From Pseudoxanthomonas sp. NC8 (GTDB taxonomy: Bacteria; Pseudomonadota; Gammaproteobacteria; Xanthomonadales; Xanthomonadaceae), in the NCBI GenBank assembly GCA_025232375.1, contig CP060419.1:2231001-2295000 (forward strand): a stretch of 64,000 bases of DNA. The letters are read 5' to 3'. The notes under the pieces were generated by a model. The model had not been told where the DNA came from. It did not search any database and saw only the letters and a program-made list of their open reading frames with translations. The first letter of the stretch is position 1; the number at the start of each line of letters is the position of its first letter. The position numbers and the translations under genes were made by a program. Positions 9,412 through 20,849 of this stretch are shown here, in pieces.

Positions 9412-11078
9412 TCAAAGCATGGGCAGCTTGAGCCCCTGCTCCCTGGCGCACTGGCGCGCGATCTCGTAGCCGGCGTCGGCATGGCGCATCACGCCAGTCC
9501 CTGGATCGTTCCACAGCACCCGCGCCAGGCGGCGGTCGGCCGCCTCGCTGCCGTCGCAGACGATGACCACGCCGCTGTGCTGGCTGTAGCCCATGCCCAC
9601 GCCCCCGCCGTGGTGCAGCGAGACCCAGGTCGCGCCGCCGGCGACGTTGAGCATCGCGTTGAGCAGCGGCCAGTCCGACACCGCGTCGCTGCCGTCCTTC
9701 ATGGCTTCGGTCTCGCGGTTGGGCGAGGCCACGCTGCCGCTGTCCAGATGGTCGCGGCCGATCACCACCGGCGCCTTCAGTTCGCCGTTGCGGACCATCT
9801 CGTTGAACCAAGGCCCAGCTTGTGGCGCAGGCCCAGGCCGACCCAGCAGATCCGCGCCGGCAGGGCCGGAAGCTGATCCGCTCGCGCGCCATGTCCAGCC
9901 AGCGGTGCAGGTGCGGATCATCGGGAATCAGCTCCTTGACCTTGGCGTCGGTCCTGTAGATGTCCTCCGGGTCGCCGCTCAGGGCGACCCAGCGGAACGG
10001 GCCGACGCCGCGGCAGAACAGCGGCCGCACATACGCCGGCACGAAGCCGGGGAAATCGAACGCGTTCTGCAGACCTTCGTCGAAGGCCATCTGCCGGATG
10101 TTGTTGCCGTAGTCCACGGTCGGGATACCCTGCGCGTGGAAGGCCAGCATCGCCTCGACATGGGTGCGCATCGAGGCCTTGGCCGCGTCTCGGACCTGTT
10201 CCGGATCGCTCTTCTGCGCGGCCAGCCACTGCTCCACCGTCCAGCCCAATGGCAGGTAGCCGTGCACCGGATCGTGCGCACTGGTCTGGTCGGTGACGCA
10301 GTCCGGGCGCACGCCGCGGCGCACCAGTTCGGGCAGGACCTCGGCGGCATTGCCGAGCAGCGCGATCGATTTCGCCGCGCCGCTGGCGGTGTATTTCGCG
10401 ATCCGCGCCAGCGCGTCGTCGAGGTCGGTGGCCTGCTCGTCGACGTAGCGGGTACGCAGGCGGAAATCGATGCGGCTCTGCTGGCATTCGATGGTCAGCG
10501 AACTGGCGCCGGCCAGCGAGGCGGCCAGCGGCTGCGCGCCGCCCATGCCGCCCAGACCGGCAGTGAGTATCCACCTGCCGGTAAGGCTGCCGCCGTAGTG
10601 CTGGCGACCCATCTCGACGAAGGTCTCGTAGGTGCCCTGCACGATGCCCTGCGAGCCGATGTAGATCCATGAGCCGGCGGTCATCTGCCCGTACATCATC
10701 AGACCCTTGCGGTCGAGCTCGTTGAAGTGCTCCCAGGTGGGGCCCAGTGCGGCACCAGGTTGGAATTGGCGAGCAGTACGCGCGGCGCGTCGGGATGGGT
10801 CGGGAACACGCCGACCGGCTTGCCCGACTGGACCAGCAGGGTTTCGTCGTCGCCGGGGTCTTGAGCGTGGTAAGGATCGCGTCGTAGCTGGCCCAGTCGC
10901 GCGCGGCGCGGCCGATGCCGCCGTAGACGACCAGGTCCTCGGGCCTTTCGGCCACTTCCGGATCGAGGTTGTTCTGCAGCATCCGGTAGGGCGCTTCGGT
11001 GAGCCAGCTGCGACAGGTAAGCCGGGCGCCGCGCGGGGCGCGGACGACGCGGGACGGATCGTGGCGTGGATCGGACAT
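9412..11078 (-). CDS. hutU: Urocanate hydratase (urocanase)
   Basis: Second step of histidine degradation, urocanate to imidazolone propionate, with tightly bound NAD+. Length about 555 residues after repair, as expected. Conserved blocks: [109 protein letters not shown] and [11 protein letters not shown]. Frame changes near 10857 (CCCGG for CCTGGG), 10742, 9868 and 9810 (CCAAGG). No other hut gene lies in the window, which is unusual because hutU normally sits with hutH, hutI and hutG. Confidence 0.92.
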
Positions 11079-11140
11079 GCCGGGATCTCGAAAGGATGTG
11101 CCGGCATTATCGCAGGGCGGCGCAAGCGGGCACGGTGCGG

Positions 11141-11597
11141 TCAGGGCCGCGACGGCGGCCTCGCTTCCGCGTCGGCGCGTTGCCGTTCGAGCTCTTCACG
11201 CTCGCGTTCGTAGGCCTGCCGGCGCTGCTCGTACTCCAGGCATGCGCTCGGATTCGGCGGGGTTGGGGGTCGCGGCGCGACGGCGCTCGGTGCGGGCGTG
11301 GTCGGCCTCGAGCTTGCGCTGGTTGGCATCGATCGCGAGCCCGATGCGGTCCTGCTCGGCCTCGCGCGACGCGTCGTCCTGGCGCCGCTGCGTGTCCTCG
11401 GTCGCCTGGCGCTGGCGTCCATAGGCCTCGCTGGTCGGCGGTATGGCCGGACTTCCATAGCGGTTGGGCGTCACCGACTGCGCATGGGCCGCGAGCGCCA
11501 GCGCGACAGACATGGCCAGCCCCACCACGCGCAAGCCGCGCCGGGACCTGCCGATGGCGAAAACGGGCGCCTGCGGGAATCCGGTTCGAACGTCCAT
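11141..11597 (-). CDS. Small secreted coiled-coil protein, unrecognised
   Basis: About 150 residues. N-terminal signal ([18 protein letters not shown]), then a highly charged Glu/Arg/Gln-rich region ([37 protein letters not shown]) with coiled-coil character up to the stop at 11141. A frame change lies near 11240 beside a CCTGG. Alternative starts exist at 11636 and at the internal Met before the hydrophobic segment. No family recognised. Confidence 0.5.
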
Positions 11598-11710
11598 GCC
11601 GCGGTTTATACGCCAGCCGGGCCGAGGTGGCGCCAAAGCGTGCGGAACGCTTCAGCGCACGCTCACCCCGCCGGGCATGCGCCGGCACGTTCCCGGTGGA
11701 ACGCCTCGAC

Positions 11711-12199
11711 CTAGCCGGCATCGGCGGGCTTCGGCGACAGGCCGTCATCGAACACCACGCGCCACACGCCATCCTCGCCACGCTGCCATACCGAACTGAA
11801 ACGGCCGAGCAGGTACTGCCCGCTGACCACATCCTGGTACAGCGCAGGTCCGCTGGAGGCCACGACGCTGCCATCGCCTCCGGCCTGCACATGGTCCGGA
11901 TACCACCACAGGCGGGTCTGCAGGCCGGCGATCAGGCCTGCCCACGCATCGAGGATCTCGCGCTCGCCACGCTGCGGATTGGGCCGGCTGACGCCGAACA
12001 CCGCCGAAGGATGCAGGTGTGCGGCAAAGGCCGCCGCGTCGTGGTCGGCCACCGCCTGCGCGAAGGACAGCTCGCGCGCCCACACTACACAGCGCGCATC
12101 CGGCGTCGGCGCTGCCGGGCCGAGCGCCGACGCGGCGGCGGCCGGAAGCGAGAGCAGTGCAACCACCAGCATGCGCTTTAGGATCGTCATCGGATTCAC
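11711..12199 (-). CDS. Secreted SnoaL/DUF4440-like protein (NTF2 fold)
   Basis: Intact 162-residue protein with a signal peptide (MLVVALLSLPAAAASA). The body FAQAVADHDAAAFAAHLHP, GEREILDAWAGLI, then VWRVVFDDG is the classic NTF2-like/DUF4440 pattern seen in SnoaL-like domains. It begins with GTG overlapping the stop of the preceding gene (GTGA at 12199-12196), suggesting translational coupling; an ATG at 12190 is an alternative start. Function unknown. Confidence 0.7.
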   Translation of the reverse strand: MNPMTILKRMLVVALLSLPAAAASALGPAAPTPDARCVVWARELSFAQAVADHDAAAFAAHLHPSAVFGVSRPNPQRGEREILDAWAGLIAGLQTRLWWYPDHVQAGGDGSVVASSGPALYQDVVSGQYLLGRFSSVWQRGEDGVWRVVFDDGLSPKPADAG

Positions 12200-12553
12200 C
12201 GTTCGGGCGTGTAGACGCGGCCGTTGCCGATGGCGCAGGCGCCCGCGCCATTGGCGCTGCGCTTGAGCCGCGTACCCGTGCCCTTCAGGCAGTCGCCCCG
12301 GGTGCTGGCGTCGCGCCCGCCCGCCGTGTACGTCGCCGAAAACGCGATCGGAGGTCGTTGGCCCGCCGGACCGGCTTCCGCCATGCGGCTGCGGCGCGGT
12401 GCGGCGACGTCATCCTGGCCGGCGCGTGCATCCGGAACGGCCTTGGTCGGCGGACTGGATCGGCAAGGCACCGGCGTCGCCCGCGCTGCCGATGGACGCC
12501 TGCGCGGCCAGTGGCACCAGCAGAAAGCACAGACCGAGGAAAGCAGGCTTCAT
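12196..12553 (-). CDS. Small secreted protein, unrecognised, coupled to the SnoaL-like gene
   Basis: The start at 12553 gives the signal peptide MKPAFLGLCFLLVPLAAQA. A frame change near 12444 (CCAAGG on this strand where DQAVPDARAGQDD needs CCAGG) joins it to a Gly/Ser/Thr-rich mature part ending GACAIGNGRVYTPER. Total about 118 residues with two Cys near the C-terminus (GDCLKGTG, GACAIG) that could form a disulfide. It ends in a four-base overlap with the next gene. The reconstruction is inferred from the error rule and the good signal peptide. Confidence 0.5.
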
Positions 12554-12687
12554 TCGGCACGTCCTCTTGGATTCCACACCGAGCATCCGCGCGCCCGCGC
12601 CCCGGCGTCAAGCGCCCCCACCGCTGCTGTCATGCGCCGTGCGCGCGAGTCTGCGAAGCTGTGGCCAATCTTCCACTGCATCGCGCA

Positions 12688-14002
12688 ATGTCCGGCCGCC
12701 CTCCGCCACCCGCCCCGTCCCTCCGTCCGGCCAGTCCCATCCCTCTCGCCTGCCTCATCCTGTCGCTGTGCCTGTGCGCGTGCACGGCGGCACCGTCGCG
12801 CCGGGACCTCGCCGGCCACGCGAACCATCCGGCCGCCACCGCAGCCCCGGCGTCGCTGCTGCTGGTCTCCATCGATGGCCTGCGTGCCGACGCGCTCGGC
12901 CGTGGCGACACGCCCAATCTCGACCGGCTCGCTGCCGGCGGCGTGCGGGCGACGAAGATGCGGCCGTCCTACCCCGTGCTGACCTTCCCCAACCATTACA
13001 CCCTGGTGACCGGACTGCGCCCGGACCACCACGGCATCGTCCACAACTCGATGCAGGACGCCGGACTGGGCCGCTTCGTCGTCGCCGACAAGGAGGCCGG
13101 GCGCGTGCCGGGCTGGTGGCAGGGCGTGCCGCTGTGGACCAGCGCCGAGCGCGCAGGCATCGCGACCGGCGTATGGGCCTTAGTTTGGCGTGGCGGCGTC
13201 GCGTGACGGCGTGCTGCCGCGCTACTGGCACGACTTCGACGCGGGCATTCCGCTCGATGCCCGCATCGACCATGTAGTCGACTGGATGACCGCGGCGGAC
13301 GGCCCGCGTCCCGGGCTGGTCGCCGTCTACCTGGAAAACGTCGATCGCGCCGGCCACGACCATGGCCCGCATGCCCCGCAAACGCGGGCTGCGATCCGCG
13401 CCGCGGACGCGGCGGTCGGCAGCCTGCTCGCGCACCTGGACCACGCCGCAATGGCGGAGCGCACCAACGTGGTGGTGGTGTCCGACCACGGCATGGCCGA
13501 CGTGGCCGCAGACCACACCTGGCGGTCGAGGACATGGCCTCGATGGAGGAAGCCGAGGTGGTCAGCATCGGTAAGGTGATCGGCCTTGGTCCCGAGGCCG
13601 GGCCACGAGGCCGCGGTGACGGCGCGCCTGGCCGGACGGCACGCGCACTACGAATGCTGGCGCAAGTCGGAGATTCCCTCGCGCCTGCACTACGGCCAGC
13701 ACCCGCGCGTGCCGCCGCTGGTGTGCCAGATGGACGAAGGCTGGAACGCGTTGCCGCGGACGACCGTGCAGAAGCGTGGCGCCGAAGGCGCGCACGATCG
13801 CGGCGCGCACGGCTACGACCCCGACTCGCCGGCGATGGGCGCGGTGTTCATCGCGCATGGGCCGGCGTTCCGCAGCGGCGTGGTGATGGCGCCGTTCGAC
13901 AACGTCGATGTCTATCCGCTGCTGGTGCGCCTGCTGGACATCCCGCCGCAGCCCAACGACGGCGACCCGGCCACGCTGCTGCCGGCGCTGCGCGAGCCGT
14001 GA
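12688..14002 (+). CDS. Ectonucleotide pyrophosphatase/phosphodiesterase-like protein (alkaline phosphatase superfamily), lipoprotein or secreted
   Basis: About 435 residues. Signal with probable lipobox (LILSLCLCAC). Metal site and nucleophile region: SLLLVSIDGLRADAL, GGVRATKMRPSYPVLTFPN (Thr nucleophile), YTLVTGLRPDHHGI; later LENVDRAGHDHGP, VVSDHGMAD and a GAHGYDP block, the order seen in NPP-type phosphodiesterases that cleave nucleotide diphosphates or phosphodiesters. Lesions at 13182 (CCTTAG), 13521 (one C lost before CTGG) and 13594 (CCTTGG). The repaired sequence is continuous and family-like. Confidence 0.85.
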
Positions 14003-14104
14003 CGCGGGCTGCCTTCCGCACTGCGCGCGAGGCGCGGGAAGTGGTCCGGCATCCATGTCCGAAAACGGCGAGTCCCATGCCGCGGGCGGTGCTAGCCTGC
14101 GTCC

Positions 14105-15641
14105 ATGTCGTCGCTGCCCGCCCCCGCCGCCCCGTCCGTCGCGTCGCTTGATCCGCGCGTCTGCGAGCGCGCCAGGCTGAGCCGCGACCCGCGCTTCGAC
14201 GGCCTGTTCTTCACCGCCGTGCGCAGCACCGGCATCTACTGCCGGCCGGTCTGCCCGGCGCCGGCGCCGAAACCCGAAAACGTGGACTACTACCCCAGCG
14301 CGGCAGCGGCCGAATCGGCCGGCTTCCGTCCCTGCCTGCGCTGCCGTCCCGAGCTTGCGCCCGGCGGGGCGCCTGGCGCCGCGGCGACGAGACCGTGGCC
14401 CGTGCGCTCAAGCTGATCGATAGGGGTTTCCTCGCCGAACGCCCGCTGTCCGAACTGGCCGCACGCGTGCACCTGGGCGAGCGCCAGCTGCGGCGGCTGT
14501 TCGTCGAACGGCTCGGCGCAGCGCCCGGCGGCGTGCATGGCACGCGTCGGCTGCTGTTCGCCAAGCAGCTGCTGACCGAGACCACGCTGCCGGTCACCGA
14601 GGTCGCGCTGGCTTCCGGCTTCTCCAGCCTGCGCCGCTTCAATGCCGCGTTCCTCGAGGCCTACCGCATGGCGCCGCGCGACCTGCGCAAGCGCATGCCG
14701 GAGGCGCCGGCCGGCGACGCCGCGCAACCGCTGGTGTTGCGGCTGGGGTATCGGCCGCCCTACGACTTCGCCGCGATGCTCGATTTCCTGCGCGGCCGTG
14801 CCCTGCCCGGCGTGGAACAGGTCGACGCACGCAGCTACGCGCGGGTCATCGGCACGCCGCAGGCGCCGGGCTGGCTGCGCGTCAGCGCCTTACCGGGCAA
14901 TCGCGATGGGGTGCGCGTCCATGCGCTGAAGCTGGAACTGCACGGCGCGGCCTCCGCACAGCTGGCCGGCATCGTGGGACGGGTGCGGCGCATGTTCGAC
15001 CTCGATGCCGATCCGCAGGCGATCGCCGCGGCATTGTCTTGCGACGAGCGCCTGCGGCCGCTGCTGCGCAAACGCCCCGGCCTGCGCCTGCCCAGCGGCT
15101 GGGACGGCTTCGAGATCGCCGTGCGCGCGGTGATCGGCCAGCAGGTCAGCGTCGCCGCGGCGCGCACGCTCACCGCGCGGCTGGCCCGGCGCCACGGCTA
15201 CGCGCTGCAGGCCGAGCTGCTGCCCGGGCTGGGCCAGCTGTTCCCCACGCCCGATGCACTGGCCGACGGCGAACTCGATGGCCTCGGCCTGACCGCTGCA
15301 CGCGCGGCCACGGTACGCGGCATCGCGGGGCGCTGCTCGATGGTAAGGTCGGATTCGAGGCCGAACACACGCTCGACGATTTCACCGCGGCATGGAGCGC
15401 GCTGCCCGGCATCGGCCCATGGACCGCGCACTACCTGGCGCTGCGCGCGCTCGGCCATCCCGACGCGTTCCCGGCCGAAGACCTGGTCCTGCAGAAGGCC
15501 GTGCCGCTCGATGGCAGCCGCATGACCGCACGCCAGCTGCGCGAGCGCGCCGAGGTATAGCGCCGCCTACGGGCCTATGCCGTGATCCACCTCTGGCGCG
15601 ATGCGATGGCACCGCGCGATCCCGCGGAGAAGCAGCAATGA
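14105..15641 (+). CDS. alkA: Ada-type sensor / AraC HTH / AlkA DNA-3-methyladenine glycosylase fusion
   Basis: DNA alkylation repair and probably its regulation. Domains in order: Ada N-terminal zinc/methyl-acceptor domain (about 1-85; [20 protein letters not shown] and CLRCRPE supply the four Cys), AraC-type helix-turn-helix (about 95-180; [35 protein letters not shown]), AlkA N-terminal domain, then HhH-GPD glycosylase with [25 protein letters not shown] (catalytic Asp). Lesions near 14372 and 15335. At 15558 an in-frame TAG sits where [15 protein letters not shown] needs GCCTGG (written GTATAG); true end inferred at 15641. The Ada methyltransferase middle domain is absent but supplied by ogt immediately downstream (ATGA overlap). 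Confidence 0.85.
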
Positions 15642-16157
15642 ACACCATCCATTACCGCCGCATCCAGAGCCCGGTCGGAGCCCTGACGATCGCCGCGACC
15701 GATGCCGGCCTGCATGCGATCGAATTCCCGAGCAACCGCCATCCGCAACGCCGTGAAGGCTGGCGTGAGGGTGACCATCCATTGCTGCACCAGGCGCAGG
15801 CGCAACTGGACGAATATTTCGCCGGGCAGCGCCCGGGCCTTCGAGCTGCCGCTGGCGCCACGGGGCACGCCGTTCCAGCGCGAGGTGTGGTTCGCGCTGG
15901 CGACGATTCCCTATGGCCAGACCGCCAGCTACGCGCAGCTGGCCGCGCGCGTGGACCGGCCGGCGGCGATGCGCGCGGTCGGCGCGGCCAATGGCCGCAA
16001 TCCGCTGCCGATCGTGCTGCCCTGCCATCGGGTGATCGGCGCCGACGGCTCGCTCACCGGCTTCGGCGGCGGCTTGCCGACCAAGCGCTTCCTGCTCGAA
16101 CTGGAAGGCGCGCTGGCGCCCGAAACCACCGCCGAAGACCTGTTCCCGATGCCGTGA
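15638..16157 (+). CDS. ogt: Methylated-DNA--protein-cysteine methyltransferase
   Basis: Suicide repair of O6-methylguanine. N-terminal RNase-H-like part ([21 protein letters not shown]), then the DNA-binding and active-site domain: [40 protein letters not shown] (acceptor Cys in PCHR), [16 protein letters not shown]. Length about 173 residues as expected. Start codon overlaps the alkA stop (ATGA), so co-translated with the Ada-AlkA fusion. A frame change near 15838 separates the two halves. Confidence 0.93.
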
Positions 16158-16183
16158 GCGGTGGGCGCTGACGCGCCCACCCG

Positions 16184-16984
16184 TCAGCGCGCGTCGATCG
16201 CCTGCCGCAACGGCGCAAGGAACGCCTTCGCCCGTGCCGCCGCCTCGTCCGCGCCGGTTGCATCGGCCAGCGTCGCGACCAGCGCACTGCCGACCACCAC
16301 GCCATCGGCATCGACCGCCATCGCCGCGGCGCTGGCGGCGTCCTTGATGCCGAAGCCGGCCACGACCGGCACCTTCGCCGAGCCGCGCAGCTGCGCCGGG
16401 CGCTTGCCGGCCGCGCCGGTGTCCAGGCTGGTCGGCGCCGGTCACGCCCGCGTAGCTGACGTAGTACAGATATCCCTGCGCGTTGGCGCTGAGCATCGCT
16501 GCGCGCTCGTCCGAGGTGGTCGGCGAAGCCAGCATCACCAGCGCCAGTCCGGCCGCATTGAACGGCTGCTGGAAATCGGCCGCCTCCTCCGGCGGCAGGT
16601 CGACCAGCAGCACGCCATCGACGCCGGCGGCCACCGCCTCGGCGGCGAAGCGCGCCGCGCCGCGGATCTCGACCGGATTGAGGTAGCCCATCAGCACCAC
16701 CGGCGTGTCGGCGTCGCGCCTGCGGAACTCGCGCACGCAGTCGAACACGTAGCCGGTGCCGGCACCGCGCGCCAGCGCACGCTCGGAACTGCGCTGGATC
16801 ACCGGGCCGTCGGCCATCGGATCGGAAAACGCCACGCCCAGCTCGATCGCATCGGCACCGGCTTCGACCAGCGCGTGCATCACCGGCACGGTCGCCTCCA
16901 GCGAGGGATCGCCGGCGGTGACGAAGGGGATCAGCGCCTTGCGGCCGTCGGCGGCGAGGCGGGAAAACCTGGCTTCGAAGCGGC

Positions 16985-16988
<4 letters not shown>
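16184..16988 (-). CDS. trpA: Tryptophan synthase alpha chain
   Basis: Cleaves indole-3-glycerol phosphate to indole and glyceraldehyde 3-phosphate, passing indole to TrpB. Recognised by [12 protein letters not shown], the catalytic Glu in [42 protein letters not shown] and [10 protein letters not shown]. About 268 residues. One frame change near 16438, at a CCTGG where one extra base is written. Overlaps trpB by four bases (ATGA), as is usual for trpBA. Confidence 0.95.
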
Positions 16989-18196
<1,208 letters not shown>

Positions 18197-18277
18197 CGGC
18201 GGGGCAATCCGGGGTTCGACTGGGATGTCAGCCTAGCGCACGGATCTGCCCCTTGAAACCGACAATTGCGCACTGAT

Positions 18278-18296
18278 ATGTGAGATAAACTCACAT
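18278..18296. promoter_or_regulatory. Palindromic LysR-type operator between trpB and the regulator
   Basis: ATGTGAG-ATAAA-CTCACAT is a perfect 7-bp inverted repeat containing TGAGATAAACTCA, an exact T-N11-A LysR box. It ends one base before the regulator's ATG (18298) and so covers the place where its ribosome or initiating polymerase would sit, which fits autoregulation. By analogy with TrpI of pseudomonads it may also activate trpBA. Confidence 0.65.
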
Positions 18297-18297
18297 C

Positions 18298-19186
18298 ATG
18301 TCACGTCCCCTGCCGCCCCTGAACGCCCTGCGTGCCTTCGAGGCCGCCGCCCCGCCTGGGCAGCGTGAGCCGGGCCGCCGACGAGCTGCATGTCACCCAC
18401 GGCGCGGTCAGCCGCCAGATCCGGACGCTGGAAGAAGCGCTGGGTGCTCCGCTGTTCGAGCGCGACGGGCGTGGCCTCGCCCTGACCCCCGGCGGCCTGC
18501 GCCTGCGTGATGCGGCCGGCGATGCGTTCACCGCGCTGCAGGCGGCCTGGGCGGGCCTGCGCCGCGATCGCCGCCCCTCGGCACTGGTGCTGGGCTGCCC
18601 GGGCAGCCTGCTGGCACGCTGGGTCATCCCGCACCTGGAGCGCCTGGCGACCGACCTGCCGGCACTCAAGCTGCACCTGTCGGCGCAGGAAGCCGGCTTC
18701 GACGCGACCCTGGCCGGGCTGGACGCCGCGCTGCTGCTGGGCGAGGCGCCGTGGCCGGCGGAATGGCAGGTGCATGTGCTGGCACCCGAGCGCATCGGCC
18801 CGGTGCTGAGCCCGCGCCATGCACGCCACGCGGTGCTGCGCGACGCCGCAGCGGCCGCCCTGCTCGACGAACCGCTGCTGCACACCGCCTCGCGCCCGCA
18901 GGCGTGGCCGCGCTGGTTCGGCACCCAGCACCTTGCGGCCACGTCGTTGCGACCGGGCACCCGCTTCGACCACCTCACCTATCTGCTCGAAGCCGCCGTC
19001 GCCGGACTGGGCGTGGCGATCGCACCGCAGGAGCTGGTCCAGGCCGATCTCGACAGCGGGCGGCTGGTCGCGCCCTGGGGCTTCGTCGAAACCGGCGGCC
19101 AGTGGGCGCTGTGCAGCGTGCGCGGCAACGACGATCCGCGCATCGGCCAGTTCGCCGGCTGGCTGCGGCGGCAACTGGCCCGCTAG
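18298..19186 (+). CDS. trpI: LysR-family transcriptional regulator, TrpI-like
   Basis: About 295 residues. Winged [23 protein letters not shown] (a few extra C bases break the frame near 18353), then [20 protein letters not shown] and [15 protein letters not shown]. The effector domain follows ([37 protein letters not shown]). Its divergent position next to trpBA matches TrpI, which senses indoleglycerol phosphate in Pseudomonas; the effector here is inferred. No clear Shine-Dalgarno precedes the ATG. Confidence 0.8.
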
Positions 19187-19405
19187 AGAAGTCGGCGGGC
19201 GCAGGACCGCGCATGTACCGCGCGCCTGCAGCGACTGGATGTGCCCGGAAACACGTTGCCGTGTCGGCCATGCAGGCGGACGCGATGGCCCTGCGCGTGT
19301 ACGGGCACGCAGGACGGCAGGCGATCCGGTGCAGACCGCGCAACATGCGGCAAGCGGGCCGCTGCCAGCGAAAGCGCCTGCAGGGCACCCAGGTCCGCCG
19401 GCCGG
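19187..19405. other. 219-bp convergent intergenic region
   Basis: Lies between the convergent lysR and trpF genes. No coding potential, terminator hairpin with T-tract or repeat recognised. Confidence 0.4.
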
Positions 19406-20061
19406 CTAGTCGCTGCTGCAGTCCGCCTTCCGCACCTCGGCGACGAAGCGGCGCATCTTCTCGCCGTCCTTGATCCCGGGCGAGACCTCGATGCCGCTGG
19501 CCACGTCCACCGCCCACGGCAGCGTCGCCAGGACTGCGTCGTGGACGTTGTCGGGCGTGATCCCGCCGGCTAAGGACGAACGGGCGATGCAGCCCGGTGG
19601 GAATGCGGGCCCAGTCGAAGGCATGGCCGGTGCCACCGGCCCCGCCCTTGCCGTGGCTGTCGAACAGGAAGCCGTCGGCATTGGGCCAGCGCTGCTGCAA
19701 CGCGCGCGTCCTAGGCCGCATCGCCACCGCCCATGGGTATTGCCTTCATCCACGGCACCCGGAACGCGCGGCAGAACGCGTCGTCCTCCTCGCCATGGAA
19801 CTGCAGCAGCGCCGGGCGCACCTGGCGCACCACCTCGCGCACCTCGGCGGCCGTGTTGTCGCGGAACAGCGCCACCACGCTGACCATCGGCGCCAGCGCC
19901 AGGCGCAGTTGCCGCGCCTCGGCCGCCGTCAGATGGCGCGGGCTGCCATGGGCGAAGACGAAGCCGACCGCGTCCACGCCCAGCTCGCCGGTAAGGCGCA
20001 CGTCGCCCGGTCGGGTCATGCCACAGAACTTGATCCGGGTGCGATAGAGGGTGCGGTTCAC
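19406..20061 (-). CDS. trpF: Phosphoribosylanthranilate isomerase
   Basis: Third step of tryptophan synthesis. Starts with GTG at 20061 overlapping the truA stop (GTGA). Sequence: [17 protein letters not shown] (catalytic Cys), [68 protein letters not shown]. About 210 residues. Lesions at about 19711 (CCTAGG giving an apparent stop) and 19571 (CCTTAG where LAGGI needs CCTGGCGGG). At 19990 a same-length change (CCTTACC for CCTGGCC) gives LTGELG where LAGELG is usual. Confidence 0.94.
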
Positions 20062-20830
20062 AGGGTGACCTCCGTGGGCAGGCCCCACTCACGGGGATAC
20101 AGCGGACGCAGGAAGACCAGACCCTGCGGTGGCGCGGTCGGCCCGGCGAGGGTGCGGTCGCGCCCTGCCAGCACCTCGGCGATCCAGCTTTCGCGCTGCA
20201 CGCCGGCGCCCACTTCCAGCAGCGAGCCTACGATATTCCGGACCATGTGGTGGAGGAATGCATTGGCCTGCACCTCGATCTCCACCGTCTCACCGACCCG
20301 GCGGACGAGGATTTCCTGCAGGTCGCGCCGCGCATGCGGCGCCTGGCAATGCACGGTCCGGAACGCATTGAAGTCGTTCTCGCCCAGCAGCGCCTGCGCC
20401 GCGCGGTGCATCGCGTCGGTATCCAGCGGTCGCCGCCCCAGGCCATCAGTTGCCGGTACAGCGCGGGGCGCACCTGGCGGTTGACCAACCGGTAGCGGTA
20501 GCGCCGCGCGCGCGCCGAGAAGCGCGCGTTGAATTCGAGCGGAACGGGAACGCACCAGCGCACGCACACGGCAGGCGGCAGGCGACCGCTGACGCCCAGC
20601 GTCCAGGCCCGCGGGTCGCGCCCGGCGGTGCTGTCGAAGTGCACCACCTTGGCATTCGGCATGCACCCCCGCGTCGGTACGGCCCGCGCAGGTCACGGTG
20701 ATGGCCTGGTCGGCCACCGAGCTCAGCGCGCGCTCCAGAGCAGCCTGCACCGTGGGCGGACCAGACGGCCCGAGTCCCTGCCAGCCTGGAATCCGCCGCC
20801 GTCGTATTCGACGCCCAGCGCGTAACGCAT
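20058..20830 (-). CDS. truA: tRNA pseudouridine(38-40) synthase
   Basis: Modifies the anticodon stem of several tRNAs. [15 protein letters not shown] begins the protein; the catalytic Asp lies in [52 protein letters not shown] and a C-terminal [10 protein letters not shown] complete the family pattern. About 255 residues. Lesions near 20785 (a G lost in CCAGGG, where GFQGWQGLG is expected), 20655 and 20440. Coupled to trpF downstream and follows fimV, as in related bacteria. Confidence 0.93.
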
Positions 20831-20849
20831 GTCGGCGGTACGTCCCCGG

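Noticed and set aside
12399..13277. Alternative-frame proteins over the NPP gene
   Set aside because: They are shifted frames of the same coding region; conserved phosphodiesterase motifs fix the true frame.
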